A DNA stretch of 59,473 nucleotides from Porphyromonadaceae bacterium (GTDB lineage: Bacteria; Bacteroidota; Bacteroidia; Bacteroidales; Paludibacteraceae): assembly GCA_905372135.1 (NCBI GenBank), contig CAJPNS010000001.1:1-59473 (forward strand), written 5' to 3'. This document shows, piece by piece, positions 1-7,727 of the stretch (positions within the stretch are counted from its first letter, which is position 1; every line of letters begins with the position of its first letter). Below the pieces are notes generated by a model. It saw only the letters and a list, made by a program, of their open reading frames with translations, did not search any database and had not been told where the DNA came from. A program made the translations under genes and the position numbers.

Positions 1-165
1 CGTATCTACGTAGTTTATATCGAGTTCTCGCCATACGGAATTGTATATATCTGAGCTGCGAAAAATATCGTAATGCTTTTGTTCCGATTTTTTGGTGTCG
101 TTCTTTTGTGCGGCGACGGTAATAGATATGAATATCAGTGTAGTAAAAAAGAGTATTTTCTTCAT
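1..165 (-). CDS. Carboxy-terminal processing peptidase (S41), N-terminal fragment
   Basis: The reverse strand is open from an ATG at 165 to the window edge, giving 55 residues and no stop. The first ~20 residues form a signal peptide ending VAAQ. They are followed by a segment reading IYNSVWRELDINYVDT, which resembles the helical start of Bacteroidales tail-specific (S41) serine proteases. Those enzymes act in the periplasm on the C-termini of exported proteins. No catalytic residue or PDZ domain is in view because the gene runs off the left edge. A -7 box lies about 28 bases upstream of the start. The family call rests on a short N-terminal match. Confidence 0.6.
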   Translation of the reverse strand, partial: MKKILFFTTLIFISITVAAQKNDTKKSEQKHYDIFRSSDIYNSVWRELDINYVDT

Positions 166-193
166 ATTGGCTGGTTTTGAAAAAATAATGGAG

Positions 194-201
194 CAAAGGT
201 A
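194..201 (-). promoter_or_regulatory. Promoter -7 box for the S41 peptidase gene
   Basis: Read on the reverse strand the sequence is TACCTTTG, a match to the Bacteroidales TAnnTTTG box, 28 bases upstream of the ATG. No clear -33 box is seen. Confidence 0.6.
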
Positions 202-339
202 GTAAATAGTTTTGAGTTTGTCGAATTATAAGATAGTTGTTAGAAAGTATATGTATTGATTATCATAGATATGTATTGTTTATTTTTATGAAAAAAAAAT
301 CTGATGAATTTGCTTGTCGATTGTTTGGTCTATTTTTTA

Positions 340-347
340 TAACTTTG
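340..347 (+). promoter_or_regulatory. Promoter -7 box for the NlpE-like gene
   Basis: TAACTTTG matches TAnnTTTG and lies 44 bases before the ATG at 392. The -33 element is not clear; candidate TTG triplets occur at 314 and 321. Confidence 0.6.
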
Positions 348-391
348 CACTTTAATCAATAATAATTTATCAATTAAAACAGTAATAATCA

Positions 392-835
392 ATGAAAAAA
401 TCATTTTTTGTAATGGCAGCAGCAGCCACAATGTTTGCAATGGGTTTGGTATCTTGCGGTAACAAGCAAAATACCGAAAATCAGGAAGCTACAACCGATA
501 CTGTTGTTGTGGCAGAACCGGCTCCGGCTCCTATCAGCGGTACGTTCGAAGGCACATTGCCTTGCGCCGACTGTTCGGGCATCAAGACCGAACTCGTTAT
601 CAGCGAAGATGGCAAGTTTAAACTGACTGAAACTTACATGGCTAAGAAAGAAAAGCAATTTGTAAGTGAAGGCGAAATCGTTCGCGGCGAAGGTGGCAGA
701 TTCTCTCTGACCGACAAAGACGGTACCGTACGTCAATATGAGCTTACAGACAACACTATTGCTGTACTCGATGCAGAAGGTAAAAAAGCCGAAGGCGAAT
801 TAGCAGACAAATACATTTTGACAAAGAAAATGTAA
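392..835 (+). CDS. NlpE-like (copper resistance N-terminal) lipoprotein
   Basis: This is a 147-residue lipoprotein. The signal peptide ends in a lipobox (LVSC, Cys22), so it should be lipidated and anchored to a membrane. After a Pro/Ala-rich linker, residues ~50-145 form the small NlpE N-terminal beta-barrel, recognised by GTLPCADCSGIKT with its CxxC pair. In E. coli, NlpE senses surface contact and copper stress through Cpx. This protein has only the N-terminal domain, as is common in Bacteroidota, so a signalling role is not shown. It is monocistronic with its own -7 box. The family call is firm; the physiological role is not. Confidence 0.85.
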   Translation: MKKSFFVMAAAATMFAMGLVSCGNKQNTENQEATTDTVVVAEPAPAPISGTFEGTLPCADCSGIKTELVISEDGKFKLTETYMAKKEKQFVSEGEIVRGEGGRFSLTDKDGTVRQYELTDNTIAVLDAEGKKAEGELADKYILTKKM

Positions 836-941
836 TACGGTCGGTATAAACTAATTTAATTCAAATCTTATCGGCAAGCTCTGTACAGTAAAATGTGTAA
901 AGGGTTTGCCGATATTTTAACCAAAAGACTATTATATACTT

Positions 942-1352
942 ATGACAACAACAACCATATATAAAGGAAATTTGCGCACCGAAATTACTCACGTGATGTC
1001 GGGTGTGAAGTTGATAACCGACGCTCCTGTCGACAATCAGGGCGAAGGTAAGAGTTTTTCGCCGTCGGATTTGCTGGCAACATCTCTGAGTAGCTGTATG
1101 TTTACCATTATGGGTATCGCAGCCCGCACGCACGGCTTCTCCATCGACGGAGCTACCGCCAAAACTACGAAGATAATGAACACTTCGCCACGTAGAGTAG
1201 CAGAGATAGTCATAGAAATAACTTTTCCGCACAACGACTATTCGGAGAAAGAACGTAAGATACTCAACGCCTGTGTGAGAGAGTGTCCTGTGTCTCAGAG
1301 CCTTCACCCCGACGTGAAACAAACCGTAAGTTTTGTTTTCCCCGAAAAATAA
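942..1352 (+). CDS. OsmC family peroxiredoxin-like protein
   Basis: The 136-residue protein has the OsmC/Ohr fold signature. The first conserved Cys is in SSCMFTIMG on the central helix and the second is in the RECPVSQSLHP segment. Family members reduce organic hydroperoxides with this thiol pair in the cytoplasm, using dihydrolipoamide or similar reductants. The length is normal for the family. The gene sits 19 bases before the DUF2027/Smr gene and may be co-transcribed with it. Whether its preferred substrate is organic peroxide (Ohr-like) or another compound cannot be told from sequence alone. Confidence 0.88.
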   Translation: MTTTTIYKGNLRTEITHVMSGVKLITDAPVDNQGEGKSFSPSDLLATSLSSCMFTIMGIAARTHGFSIDGATAKTTKIMNTSPRRVAEIVIEITFPHNDYSEKERKILNACVRECPVSQSLHPDVKQTVSFVFPEK

Positions 1353-1370
1353 AATCGGTCGTAAGGAAAA

Positions 1371-2411
1371 ATGAAAATAGGCGATAAAGTGCGCTACCTC
1401 AATGCAGTAGGAGGTGGCGTTATTACCCGAATCGGTGAAAAGGGAGTGGTAACCGTTCTCGAAGAAGATGGTTTTGAGACTCCCGTTTTGGCTAACGATG
1501 TGGTGGTAGTTGCCGATACCAACGAGTTGAACTTTGTCTCCGAGAGTAAAAGCAAACCCAACACAACGACAACAGCACAAACGGTCGAAAAGCCGCAGTA
1601 TAAGTTCGATATAGCCGAAGAGACACCCGAAGGCGAGGCTATAAACGTCTCGTTGGCTTTTGTCCCTGTGAATATCAAGAGTCTGCAAAACACCGATATG
1701 GAGATGTTCGTTATTAACGAAAGCAACTACTATATCGATTTTCAGATACTTACGGGTAATGCGACAGTGTCGGTGCATACGGCGGATACTATCGAGCCGC
1801 AGACGAAACTCTTCATAACAGATGTGCGTAAAGATGAGGTAAACGACTATGAGTTTGTTCGTTTTCAAGGATTTGCATACAAACAAACGACAAAGTTCGA
1901 CGTCAAACCCGCATTGGACGTTGCCGTACGTATCAATCCTGTGGATTTTTATAAGTTACATCGCTTCGAGGAGAACGATTTTTTCGAAGCAAAGGCAATG
2001 CTTGTAAATCTTATCGAAAACGACTATCCGCCGATAAAATATCTCATAGACGACAAGCAGTTGCAAGAGGCTATGCACGACAAACGTCTGCAGCCGACCA
2101 AGCGGCAGTTTGCTCCGCCCCGTAAGAGCCAAATAATTGAGGTAGACCTACATATCCACGAACTTATCGACAATTTTGCCAATCTCGACAATGCCGATAT
2201 GTTGCGGATACAACTCGATAAATTCCACTCTGTTATGAAAGAAAATATCAACAAAAAAGGGCAAAAAATCGTCTTCATACACGGCAAAGGCGAAGGCGTT
2301 TTGCGAAAAGAGATAACGGAGTTGCTAAGGAAACAGTACAAGAATGCGAGTTTTCAAGATGCCTCGTTCCAACAATATGGCTTCGGAGCTACGCAGGTCA
2401 ATATTCATTAA
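1371..2411 (+). CDS. DUF2027 and Smr-domain protein
   Basis: The 346-residue protein starts with a DUF2027 domain (MKIGDKVRYLNAVGGGVITR, residues ~1-50). A linker and a beta-rich middle follow, and a C-terminal Smr domain occupies residues ~255-346, with the DLHIHEL start and the IHGKGEGVL loop. Smr domains, also found at the end of MutS2, bind or nick nucleic acid and in some proteins rescue stalled ribosomes. This architecture is characteristic of Bacteroidota. Placement just before pth and an S4 RNA-binding gene, with gaps of 18 and 7 bases, suggests a translation-quality operon. That functional link is inference. Confidence 0.85.
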   Translation: MKIGDKVRYLNAVGGGVITRIGEKGVVTVLEEDGFETPVLANDVVVVADTNELNFVSESKSKPNTTTTAQTVEKPQYKFDIAEETPEGEAINVSLAFVPVNIKSLQNTDMEMFVINESNYYIDFQILTGNATVSVHTADTIEPQTKLFITDVRKDEVNDYEFVRFQGFAYKQTTKFDVKPALDVAVRINPVDFYKLHRFEENDFFEAKAMLVNLIENDYPPIKYLIDDKQLQEAMHDKRLQPTKRQFAPPRKSQIIEVDLHIHELIDNFANLDNADMLRIQLDKFHSVMKENINKKGQKIVFIHGKGEGVLRKEITELLRKQYKNASFQDASFQQYGFGATQVNIH

Positions 2412-2429
2412 TTGCATAAAACGGTGTAG

Positions 2430-2996
2430 ATGAAATACTTGATAGTAGGGCTTGGCAATATAGGCGACGAATACGCTCATACACGGCACAATATCGGTTT
2501 TGATACGCTCGACCGACTTGCCGATATACTCAACGTAAGCTTCGACGTCAATAAACGCTATGGGGCTATTGCCGAAGGAAAAATTAAAAATCGCCAAGTG
2601 ATACTGCTCAAACCCTTCACTTATGTGAATGAGAGTGGCAAAGCCGTTCGTTATTGGTTGCAAAAGGAGAATATCGGTGTGGCGAACCTGCTCGTGGTAG
2701 TAGACGACCTTGCTTTGCCGCTCGGCACTATCAGGCTGCGGGGCAAAGGCTCCGACGCAGGACACAACGGACTGAAAAACATCGAACAACTGATAACGAC
2801 ACAGAACTATGCCCGCCTGCGTTTCGGTATCGGCAACGACTTCCCGCAGGGAGCACAGATACCGTATGTTTTAGGCAGATTCTCTGCCGAAGAGCAAAAG
2901 ACCGTTACGGAAAGGATAGAGGTTGCAGTCGACTGTATCAGGTCGTTTTGCCTCGAAGGGCTAAGCGTGGCTATGAACAGATTCAACAATAAATAA
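2430..2996 (+). CDS. pth: Peptidyl-tRNA hydrolase
   Basis: This cytoplasmic enzyme cleaves the ester bond of peptidyl-tRNA dropped by ribosomes, recycling tRNA. Its 188 residues match the family length. Visible landmarks are the N-terminal VGLGNIGDEYAHTRHNIGF (Asn10 and the catalytic-type His20), the DDLALPLG loop and the GSDAGHNGLKNI segment. It lies between the Smr gene and the S4-domain gene in a tight, co-directional cluster. Confidence 0.95.
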   Translation: MKYLIVGLGNIGDEYAHTRHNIGFDTLDRLADILNVSFDVNKRYGAIAEGKIKNRQVILLKPFTYVNESGKAVRYWLQKENIGVANLLVVVDDLALPLGTIRLRGKGSDAGHNGLKNIEQLITTQNYARLRFGIGNDFPQGAQIPYVLGRFSAEEQKTVTERIEVAVDCIRSFCLEGLSVAMNRFNNK

Positions 2997-3003
2997 ACTA
3001 AAT

Positions 3004-3414
3004 ATGACACGTATCGACAAATATCTATGGTTTGTCAGGCTTTTCAAGACCCGAGCCAAGGCGTCGGAAGCCTGCGGTAAAGGAAGAGTGATGGTAGAAA
3101 ACACCCCTGTCAAAGCATCGAGGGCAGTAGTAATCGGCGACACTATACAGATAAAGCGTCCTCCCGTAGTGTACACTTTCAGAGTGCTCGATGTACCACC
3201 GACCCGTATAGGCGCCAAACTCGTGGAGCAATTTTTGCAGAACATCACTTCGCCAGACCAGCTCGAACTGATAGAAGCTATACGTATCGACCGTCAGAAC
3301 CAGCGAGCGAGGGGATTTGGACGCCCGACCAAGAGAGAGCGTCGCGACCTCGAAGCATTCTTCGGGGAGCAGCAGCTCTATTTCGTCGACGAAGACGACG
3401 GTTGGGATGTTTAG
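3004..3414 (+). CDS. S4-domain RNA-binding protein (Hsp15 type)
   Basis: The 136-residue protein opens with an S4 domain (residues ~3-70; RIDKYLWFVRLFKTRAKASE), the RNA-binding fold of Hsp15/HslR. A basic, then acidic tail follows, including RPTKRERRDLEAFF. E. coli Hsp15 binds 50S subunits that carry stalled nascent chain-tRNA, a function related to that of the upstream pth gene. The start lies 7 bases after pth, so the two are probably one transcript. It could equally be named as a generic RNA-binding S4 protein. Confidence 0.85.
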   Translation: MTRIDKYLWFVRLFKTRAKASEACGKGRVMVENTPVKASRAVVIGDTIQIKRPPVVYTFRVLDVPPTRIGAKLVEQFLQNITSPDQLELIEAIRIDRQNQRARGFGRPTKRERRDLEAFFGEQQLYFVDEDDGWDV

Positions 3415-3452
3415 AAGACTCTCGTCGTTTGCAACCACATTAATTTACTACT

Positions 3453-6400
3453 ATGAATAGACTGATACTGACAATCTATAGATTTTTCGAGCGGCAAAAG
3501 TATGTTTTATGGTTCGTATTGGTGCTAATAGCCGTAGGATTGGCATTTTTGGCGTCTCGTATAGATTTTGTCGAAGATATCTCATCGTTTTTACCGTCGA
3601 ACGACACAAACCGCCGAATATCCGAAGCTTATCAACGTATAGGCGGGGCAAACAAAATCATTATCACTTTTTCGCCTACATCGGCCGATGTGGACGAAAC
3701 AACGCTTACGGAAGCCGCAACATTTTTCGCGCAGACGGTAGAATCGTACGATGGCGGACGACGAATAAAAGCACTGGTATCGGAAATAGACAACGAACAA
3801 ATATCGAATACCACAGACTTTATTATACAAAATCTGCCTCTATATCTTACCGAAGACGACTATCGGCATATCGACAGCCTGCTTATGAATGAGGCAAATA
3901 TAGCAGAAAAGCTCGCTAAAGACCGCGAAATGCTATTGTCGCCAATGGGTGCTTTTATGCGTAATATCATACAAAACGACCCATTGATGTTGTCGGGCAG
4001 GGCGTTGAAAGAACTCGAAGTGTTTCGTCCAAACGACAATTACGAGACCTTCGACGGGTTTGTTTTCAACCAAAGAGGAGAGTGTATGGTAACAATCACC
4101 TCGGTTTATCCGTCGTCGGAGACATCTGAAAACAAGCTACTTGCAGCAGACATATACAAAGCCGTAGAGCAGACAGAGGCACAGTTTGCCAAAGAAGTGA
4201 AAATAACACCTTTCGGAGCTACACTGATATCTATCACCAACGCCGAGCGTATAAAAGCCGATAGCATTTTTGCCATAGGTGTGTCGGGGGTATTAATATT
4301 TTCGCTATTACTATATTTTTTCCGCAGCATAAGACCTATAGCACTTATCGTAGTGTCTATAGGGTTTGGAGTACTATTTTCGCTTGGGATAATAGTGCTT
4401 TTTAAAAATACCGTTTCGATAATAGCTATCGGGATAGCCTCTATTATTCTGGGCATTGCCGTAAACTATCCGCTCCATTTCTTAGCACATTTCAAACACA
4501 TAAAAGCAAAAGAAGAGACTCTGAGAGACCTTATAAATCCGCTTTTAATAGGTAATATCACCACAGTCGGAGCCTTTCTGAGTTTACTTTTCATATCGTC
4601 GGAGGCGATGCACGACTTGGGGCTGTTTTCGGCTCTTTTGCTCGTAGGTACAATGATATTCGTACTCGTGTTTTTACCTCATATATTGTCGGAAAAACAG
4701 AGAGGAAAAAGTATAGCTCCGTCGGAGACGACCACCGGAGGCAGAAGGCTCTTGATGCGGGCTGTTACAGGCTTTTCGCCCGAAAACAACAAGGTGCTTG
4801 TAATAGCATTCGTGGTGGCTACGATAGTTTTGTTCGTGTTTAGCTTCGGGACAAAGTTCGATGTCGATATGCACAATATCAATTATATGACCGCCGAACA
4901 GCGCCAGACGATGGACAAGCTGGCAGACGACAACAAAGCCGACGGAAATACGGTCTATATAGTGGCTGAAGGTAAGAACCCCGACGAGGCATTGGCGTAT
5001 TACCACAAATACGTTTTGCCCGAACTTACTCGAAGAGCAAACAAGCAAGATACCGCCATAAAAAAGATAGCAGGTATCGGCAACTTCTTCCCCACACAAG
5101 AGGAACAGGTGAAAAAAATCGCTCTCTGGAACGATTTCTGGGCTACACGCCGCCAGACATTCGTCGACAACCTGCAAAAAGCGAGCCGCAAGCAAGGATT
5201 TGCTTCCGACGCCTTCGACGGTTTTATCGACATCATAAACAGAGAATATACCGCCCAACCTTTCGCCTATTTCTACGACGCTCTGCAGAGTTTAGCCGAA
5301 AATTATATCAATATCGACGACCGAAGCACGATGATATTCTCCACCATCTACGGCAGAGACGACGAGCAGGCTGTGGCAAAGCTGTTTGATACGGACAATA
5401 TATACGTTTTCGACAATAGCTCCTTTATGAAACGAATGGTACTGTCGCTCTCCGACGACTTCAACAAGGTACTCTATATATGCGGGTTCGTCGTGTTTGT
5501 GTTTCTGCTGTTTTCTTTCGGACGCGTAGAGATAGCACTCATCACCTTCGTGCCTTTGGCTGTGGGCTGGATATGGATTCTCGGGTTGATGAACATATTC
5601 GACATACAATTCAACATCGTAAACATCATCCTTGCCACATTTATTTTCGGACAGGGCGACGACTACACCATCTTTATCACCGAAGGACTCATACACGAAT
5701 ATACCTACCGCCGCAAGATGCTCGATAAGTTCAAGGTATCGATAGTACTATCGGCAACAATACTTTTCGTCGCCGTCGGGATACTTATCTTTGCAAAACA
5801 TCCGGCTATGCGTTCGCTCGCCGAGCTTACGATTGTGGGTATGATTACCGTAGTAGTCTGTGCGTACATTTTGCCGCCGCTCCTATATAAATGGCTCGTG
5901 TACGGAGCCAACAATCGTCCGCGTATAATGCCTATAACACTGTGGAATATGGCTAAGACGGTTTTTAGCTTTGCCGTATTTGTCGTTGCGGCTGTAATAA
6001 TGAGCATCACGGGATTTTTCATACTCACCATAGGCGGCAAAAGCGACAGAAACAAAGAACTTTTTCACAAAATACTCTGTCGAGGGCTACGCATCTTCGC
6101 CTATATGATGCCGCAGGTAAAACATACCGTAAACAACCCGTACGGAACCACATTCGACAAGCCTTCGGTGATTATCGCAAACCACCAGAGCCATCTCGAC
6201 TTGCTTTATATACTGATGCTCTCGCCCAAAATCATTGCACTGACAAATCGCTGGACGTGGCACAATCCTTTCTATGGTATCATAATACGATACGCCGATT
6301 TCGTTCCCGTCGAAAACGGCATCGAAGAGAATATGGGCAAAATACGGATGCTTGTAGATAAGGGATACTCTGTTTTGGTCTTCCCCGAAGGCTCTCGGTC

Positions 6401-7043
6401 TGAGGATTGCTCCATCGGACGTTTCAGACAGGGCGCTTTCTATCTGGCCAAAGTCTTACGGCTCGATATCGTACCCATCGTATTACACGGCGTAGGGCAT
6501 ATATTGCCGAAAAAAGAGTTTGTGCTTCGCAGAGGGCAAGTCGATGTAGTCATAGAGCAGCGTATAAGTCTTGCCGACCTCGAAACGACGCTATCTCAGC
6601 CTGATATAGATGCAAATGACCTCGATACGCGGACGGTAGCAAAATATTTCTGTTCCCTTTTCCGCGAAAAATATTCCAGACTTGCCGATAGGGTAGAGAC
6701 CACACAATATTTCGCCGATAAGGTGATGAAAAATTATATTTACAAAGGCAGCCGTATAGCAAGAATTGCCAAAAAAGAGCTTCAACGGTATGGCAACTAT
6801 TCGTCCGTAATATCGACACTTCCCGATAGAGGTAAGATACTGATAAAAAACTGCGGGCAGGGTGTTTTACCTCTGATGGCAGCATTGGTAAAACGCAATC
6901 TGACGATAGATGCGACCGAGGCAGACCCCGACAAACTCGATATAGCCCGCCACTGCCATTCTATTCCCCCAAACTTACTCTATATCGACCATATCGACCC
7001 TGCCACAACCTACGACAAAGTAATAGATTGCCTCAGCCTATGA
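3453..7043 (+). CDS. MMPL/RND-type transporter fused to a PlsC-like acyltransferase
   Basis: This is a 1196-residue inner-membrane protein. Residues ~1-880 form an MMPL/RND-type exporter: an N-terminal helix, a large periplasmic loop, a helix bundle, a second loop and a second bundle. An acyltransferase of the PlsC type follows, with the catalytic NHQSHLD (HX4D) motif at ~910-916 and the acceptor-binding FPEGSRS motif at ~976. The last ~85 residues (KILIKNCGQGVLPLMAALV onward) look like a degenerate Rossmann/SAM-binding segment. Transport of acyl lipids coupled to acylation is a reasonable inference, but the substrate is unknown. The stop overlaps the next start by ATGA, so translation is probably coupled. 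Confidence 0.85.
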   Translation: MNRLILTIYRFFERQKYVLWFVLVLIAVGLAFLASRIDFVEDISSFLPSNDTNRRISEAYQRIGGANKIIITFSPTSADVDETTLTEAATFFAQTVESYDGGRRIKALVSEIDNEQISNTTDFIIQNLPLYLTEDDYRHIDSLLMNEANIAEKLAKDREMLLSPMGAFMRNIIQNDPLMLSGRALKELEVFRPNDNYETFDGFVFNQRGECMVTITSVYPSSETSENKLLAADIYKAVEQTEAQFAKEVKITPFGATLISITNAERIKADSIFAIGVSGVLIFSLLLYFFRSIRPIALIVVSIGFGVLFSLGIIVLFKNTVSIIAIGIASIILGIAVNYPLHFLAHFKHIKAKEETLRDLINPLLIGNITTVGAFLSLLFISSEAMHDLGLFSALLLVGTMIFVLVFLPHILSEKQRGKSIAPSETTTGGRRLLMRAVTGFSPENNKVLVIAFVVATIVLFVFSFGTKFDVDMHNINYMTAEQRQTMDKLADDNKADGNTVYIVAEGKNPDEALAYYHKYVLPELTRRANKQDTAIKKIAGIGNFFPTQEEQVKKIALWNDFWATRRQTFVDNLQKASRKQGFASDAFDGFIDIINREYTAQPFAYFYDALQSLAENYINIDDRSTMIFSTIYGRDDEQAVAKLFDTDNIYVFDNSSFMKRMVLSLSDDFNKVLYICGFVVFVFLLFSFGRVEIALITFVPLAVGWIWILGLMNIFDIQFNIVNIILATFIFGQGDDYTIFITEGLIHEYTYRRKMLDKFKVSIVLSATILFVAVGILIFAKHPAMRSLAELTIVGMITVVVCAYILPPLLYKWLVYGANNRPRIMPITLWNMAKTVFSFAVFVVAAVIMSITGFFILTIGGKSDRNKELFHKILCRGLRIFAYMMPQVKHTVNNPYGTTFDKPSVIIANHQSHLDLLYILMLSPKIIALTNRWTWHNPFYGIIIRYADFVPVENGIEENMGKIRMLVDKGYSVLVFPEGSRSEDCSIGRFRQGAFYLAKVLRLDIVPIVLHGVGHILPKKEFVLRRGQVDVVIEQRISLADLETTLSQPDIDANDLDTRTVAKYFCSLFREKYSRLADRVETTQYFADKVMKNYIYKGSRIARIAKKELQRYGNYSSVISTLPDRGKILIKNCGQGVLPLMAALVKRNLTIDATEADPDKLDIARHCHSIPPNLLYIDHIDPATTYDKVIDCLSL

Positions 7044-7549
7044 CCAATATTTTAGAGCCGATATGGCATATTTACGAGCAATCGTTCCCCGACGACGAGC
7101 GACGCAGATACGAGCAGCTGATAGAGTTGTTCGGAGGTGAGCAACCTATAAAAATCGAGATTCTTACAGACTCCGATAGTACCGTCGGGTTTATTATCTA
7201 TTGGGATTTCGAACACTTCGTCTACATAGAGCATTTTGCCGTCGATAGCATTGCCCGTGGGCAAGGCATAGGCTCGCGTGCTCTGAGCGATTTCGTACAA
7301 CGTGCAAACAAGCCAATAATATTGGAAGTAGAGCACCCTACCGATGCAATCACACACCGTAGAATAAATTTCTACCAACGTCTCGGCTTTATCTTACACG
7401 ACGAGGAGTATATACAGCCACCTTACGACAAAAATAAACAATCTGTGCCTCTTTGTATTATGAGCAAAGCATTTTCGGACTTCTCCAAGCAGTTTATCGA
7501 GGTGAAAAAGACGCTCTACAATCAAGTTTATGGCGTAAACGATATCTAA
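7040..7549 (+). CDS. GNAT family N-acetyltransferase
   Basis: The 169-residue cytoplasmic protein has the GNAT fold, with the acetyl-CoA loop at ARGQGIGSRAL and the C-terminal RRINFYQRLGF strand-helix. The ATG at 7040 overlaps the preceding stop (ATGA). A TTG at 7028 would add only four residues and is less likely. The acceptor substrate is unknown. Overlap with the transporter/acyltransferase gene suggests a shared transcript, ended by the terminator just after the stop. Confidence 0.82.
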   Translation: MTNILEPIWHIYEQSFPDDERRRYEQLIELFGGEQPIKIEILTDSDSTVGFIIYWDFEHFVYIEHFAVDSIARGQGIGSRALSDFVQRANKPIILEVEHPTDAITHRRINFYQRLGFILHDEEYIQPPYDKNKQSVPLCIMSKAFSDFSKQFIEVKKTLYNQVYGVNDI

Positions 7550-7584
7550 AACGGTTGAAAAATAGTCGAGCAACCGTTTTTTTC
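7549..7584 (+). terminator. Rho-independent terminator after the GNAT gene
   Basis: AAACGGTTG (7549-7557) pairs with CAACCGTTT (7571-7579) and runs into a T tract. It ends the transcript before the pnp promoter. Confidence 0.85.
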
Positions 7585-7678
7585 GTCGGAAAAGTATTTA
7601 GAAAGTTCAACTTATAAAGTTATAAGATTATATTGCTGCCCGATAATATTTCTCGTCATCGAACGAAAAAAAAGTAGT

Positions 7679-7686
7679 ACCTTTGT
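7679..7686 (+). promoter_or_regulatory. Promoter -7 box for pnp
   Basis: TACCTTTG matches TAnnTTTG, 41 bases upstream of the pnp ATG and after the upstream terminator. No good -33 box is visible. Confidence 0.6.
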
Positions 7687-7727
7687 GCCGATTTTAAAGA
7701 AGTATAATATAAATAATTCACTAATTT

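Noticed and set aside
861..1886. A 341-codon reverse frame across OsmC and DUF2027
   Set aside because: It covers two well-supported forward genes and shows a shadow-like composition with no domain.
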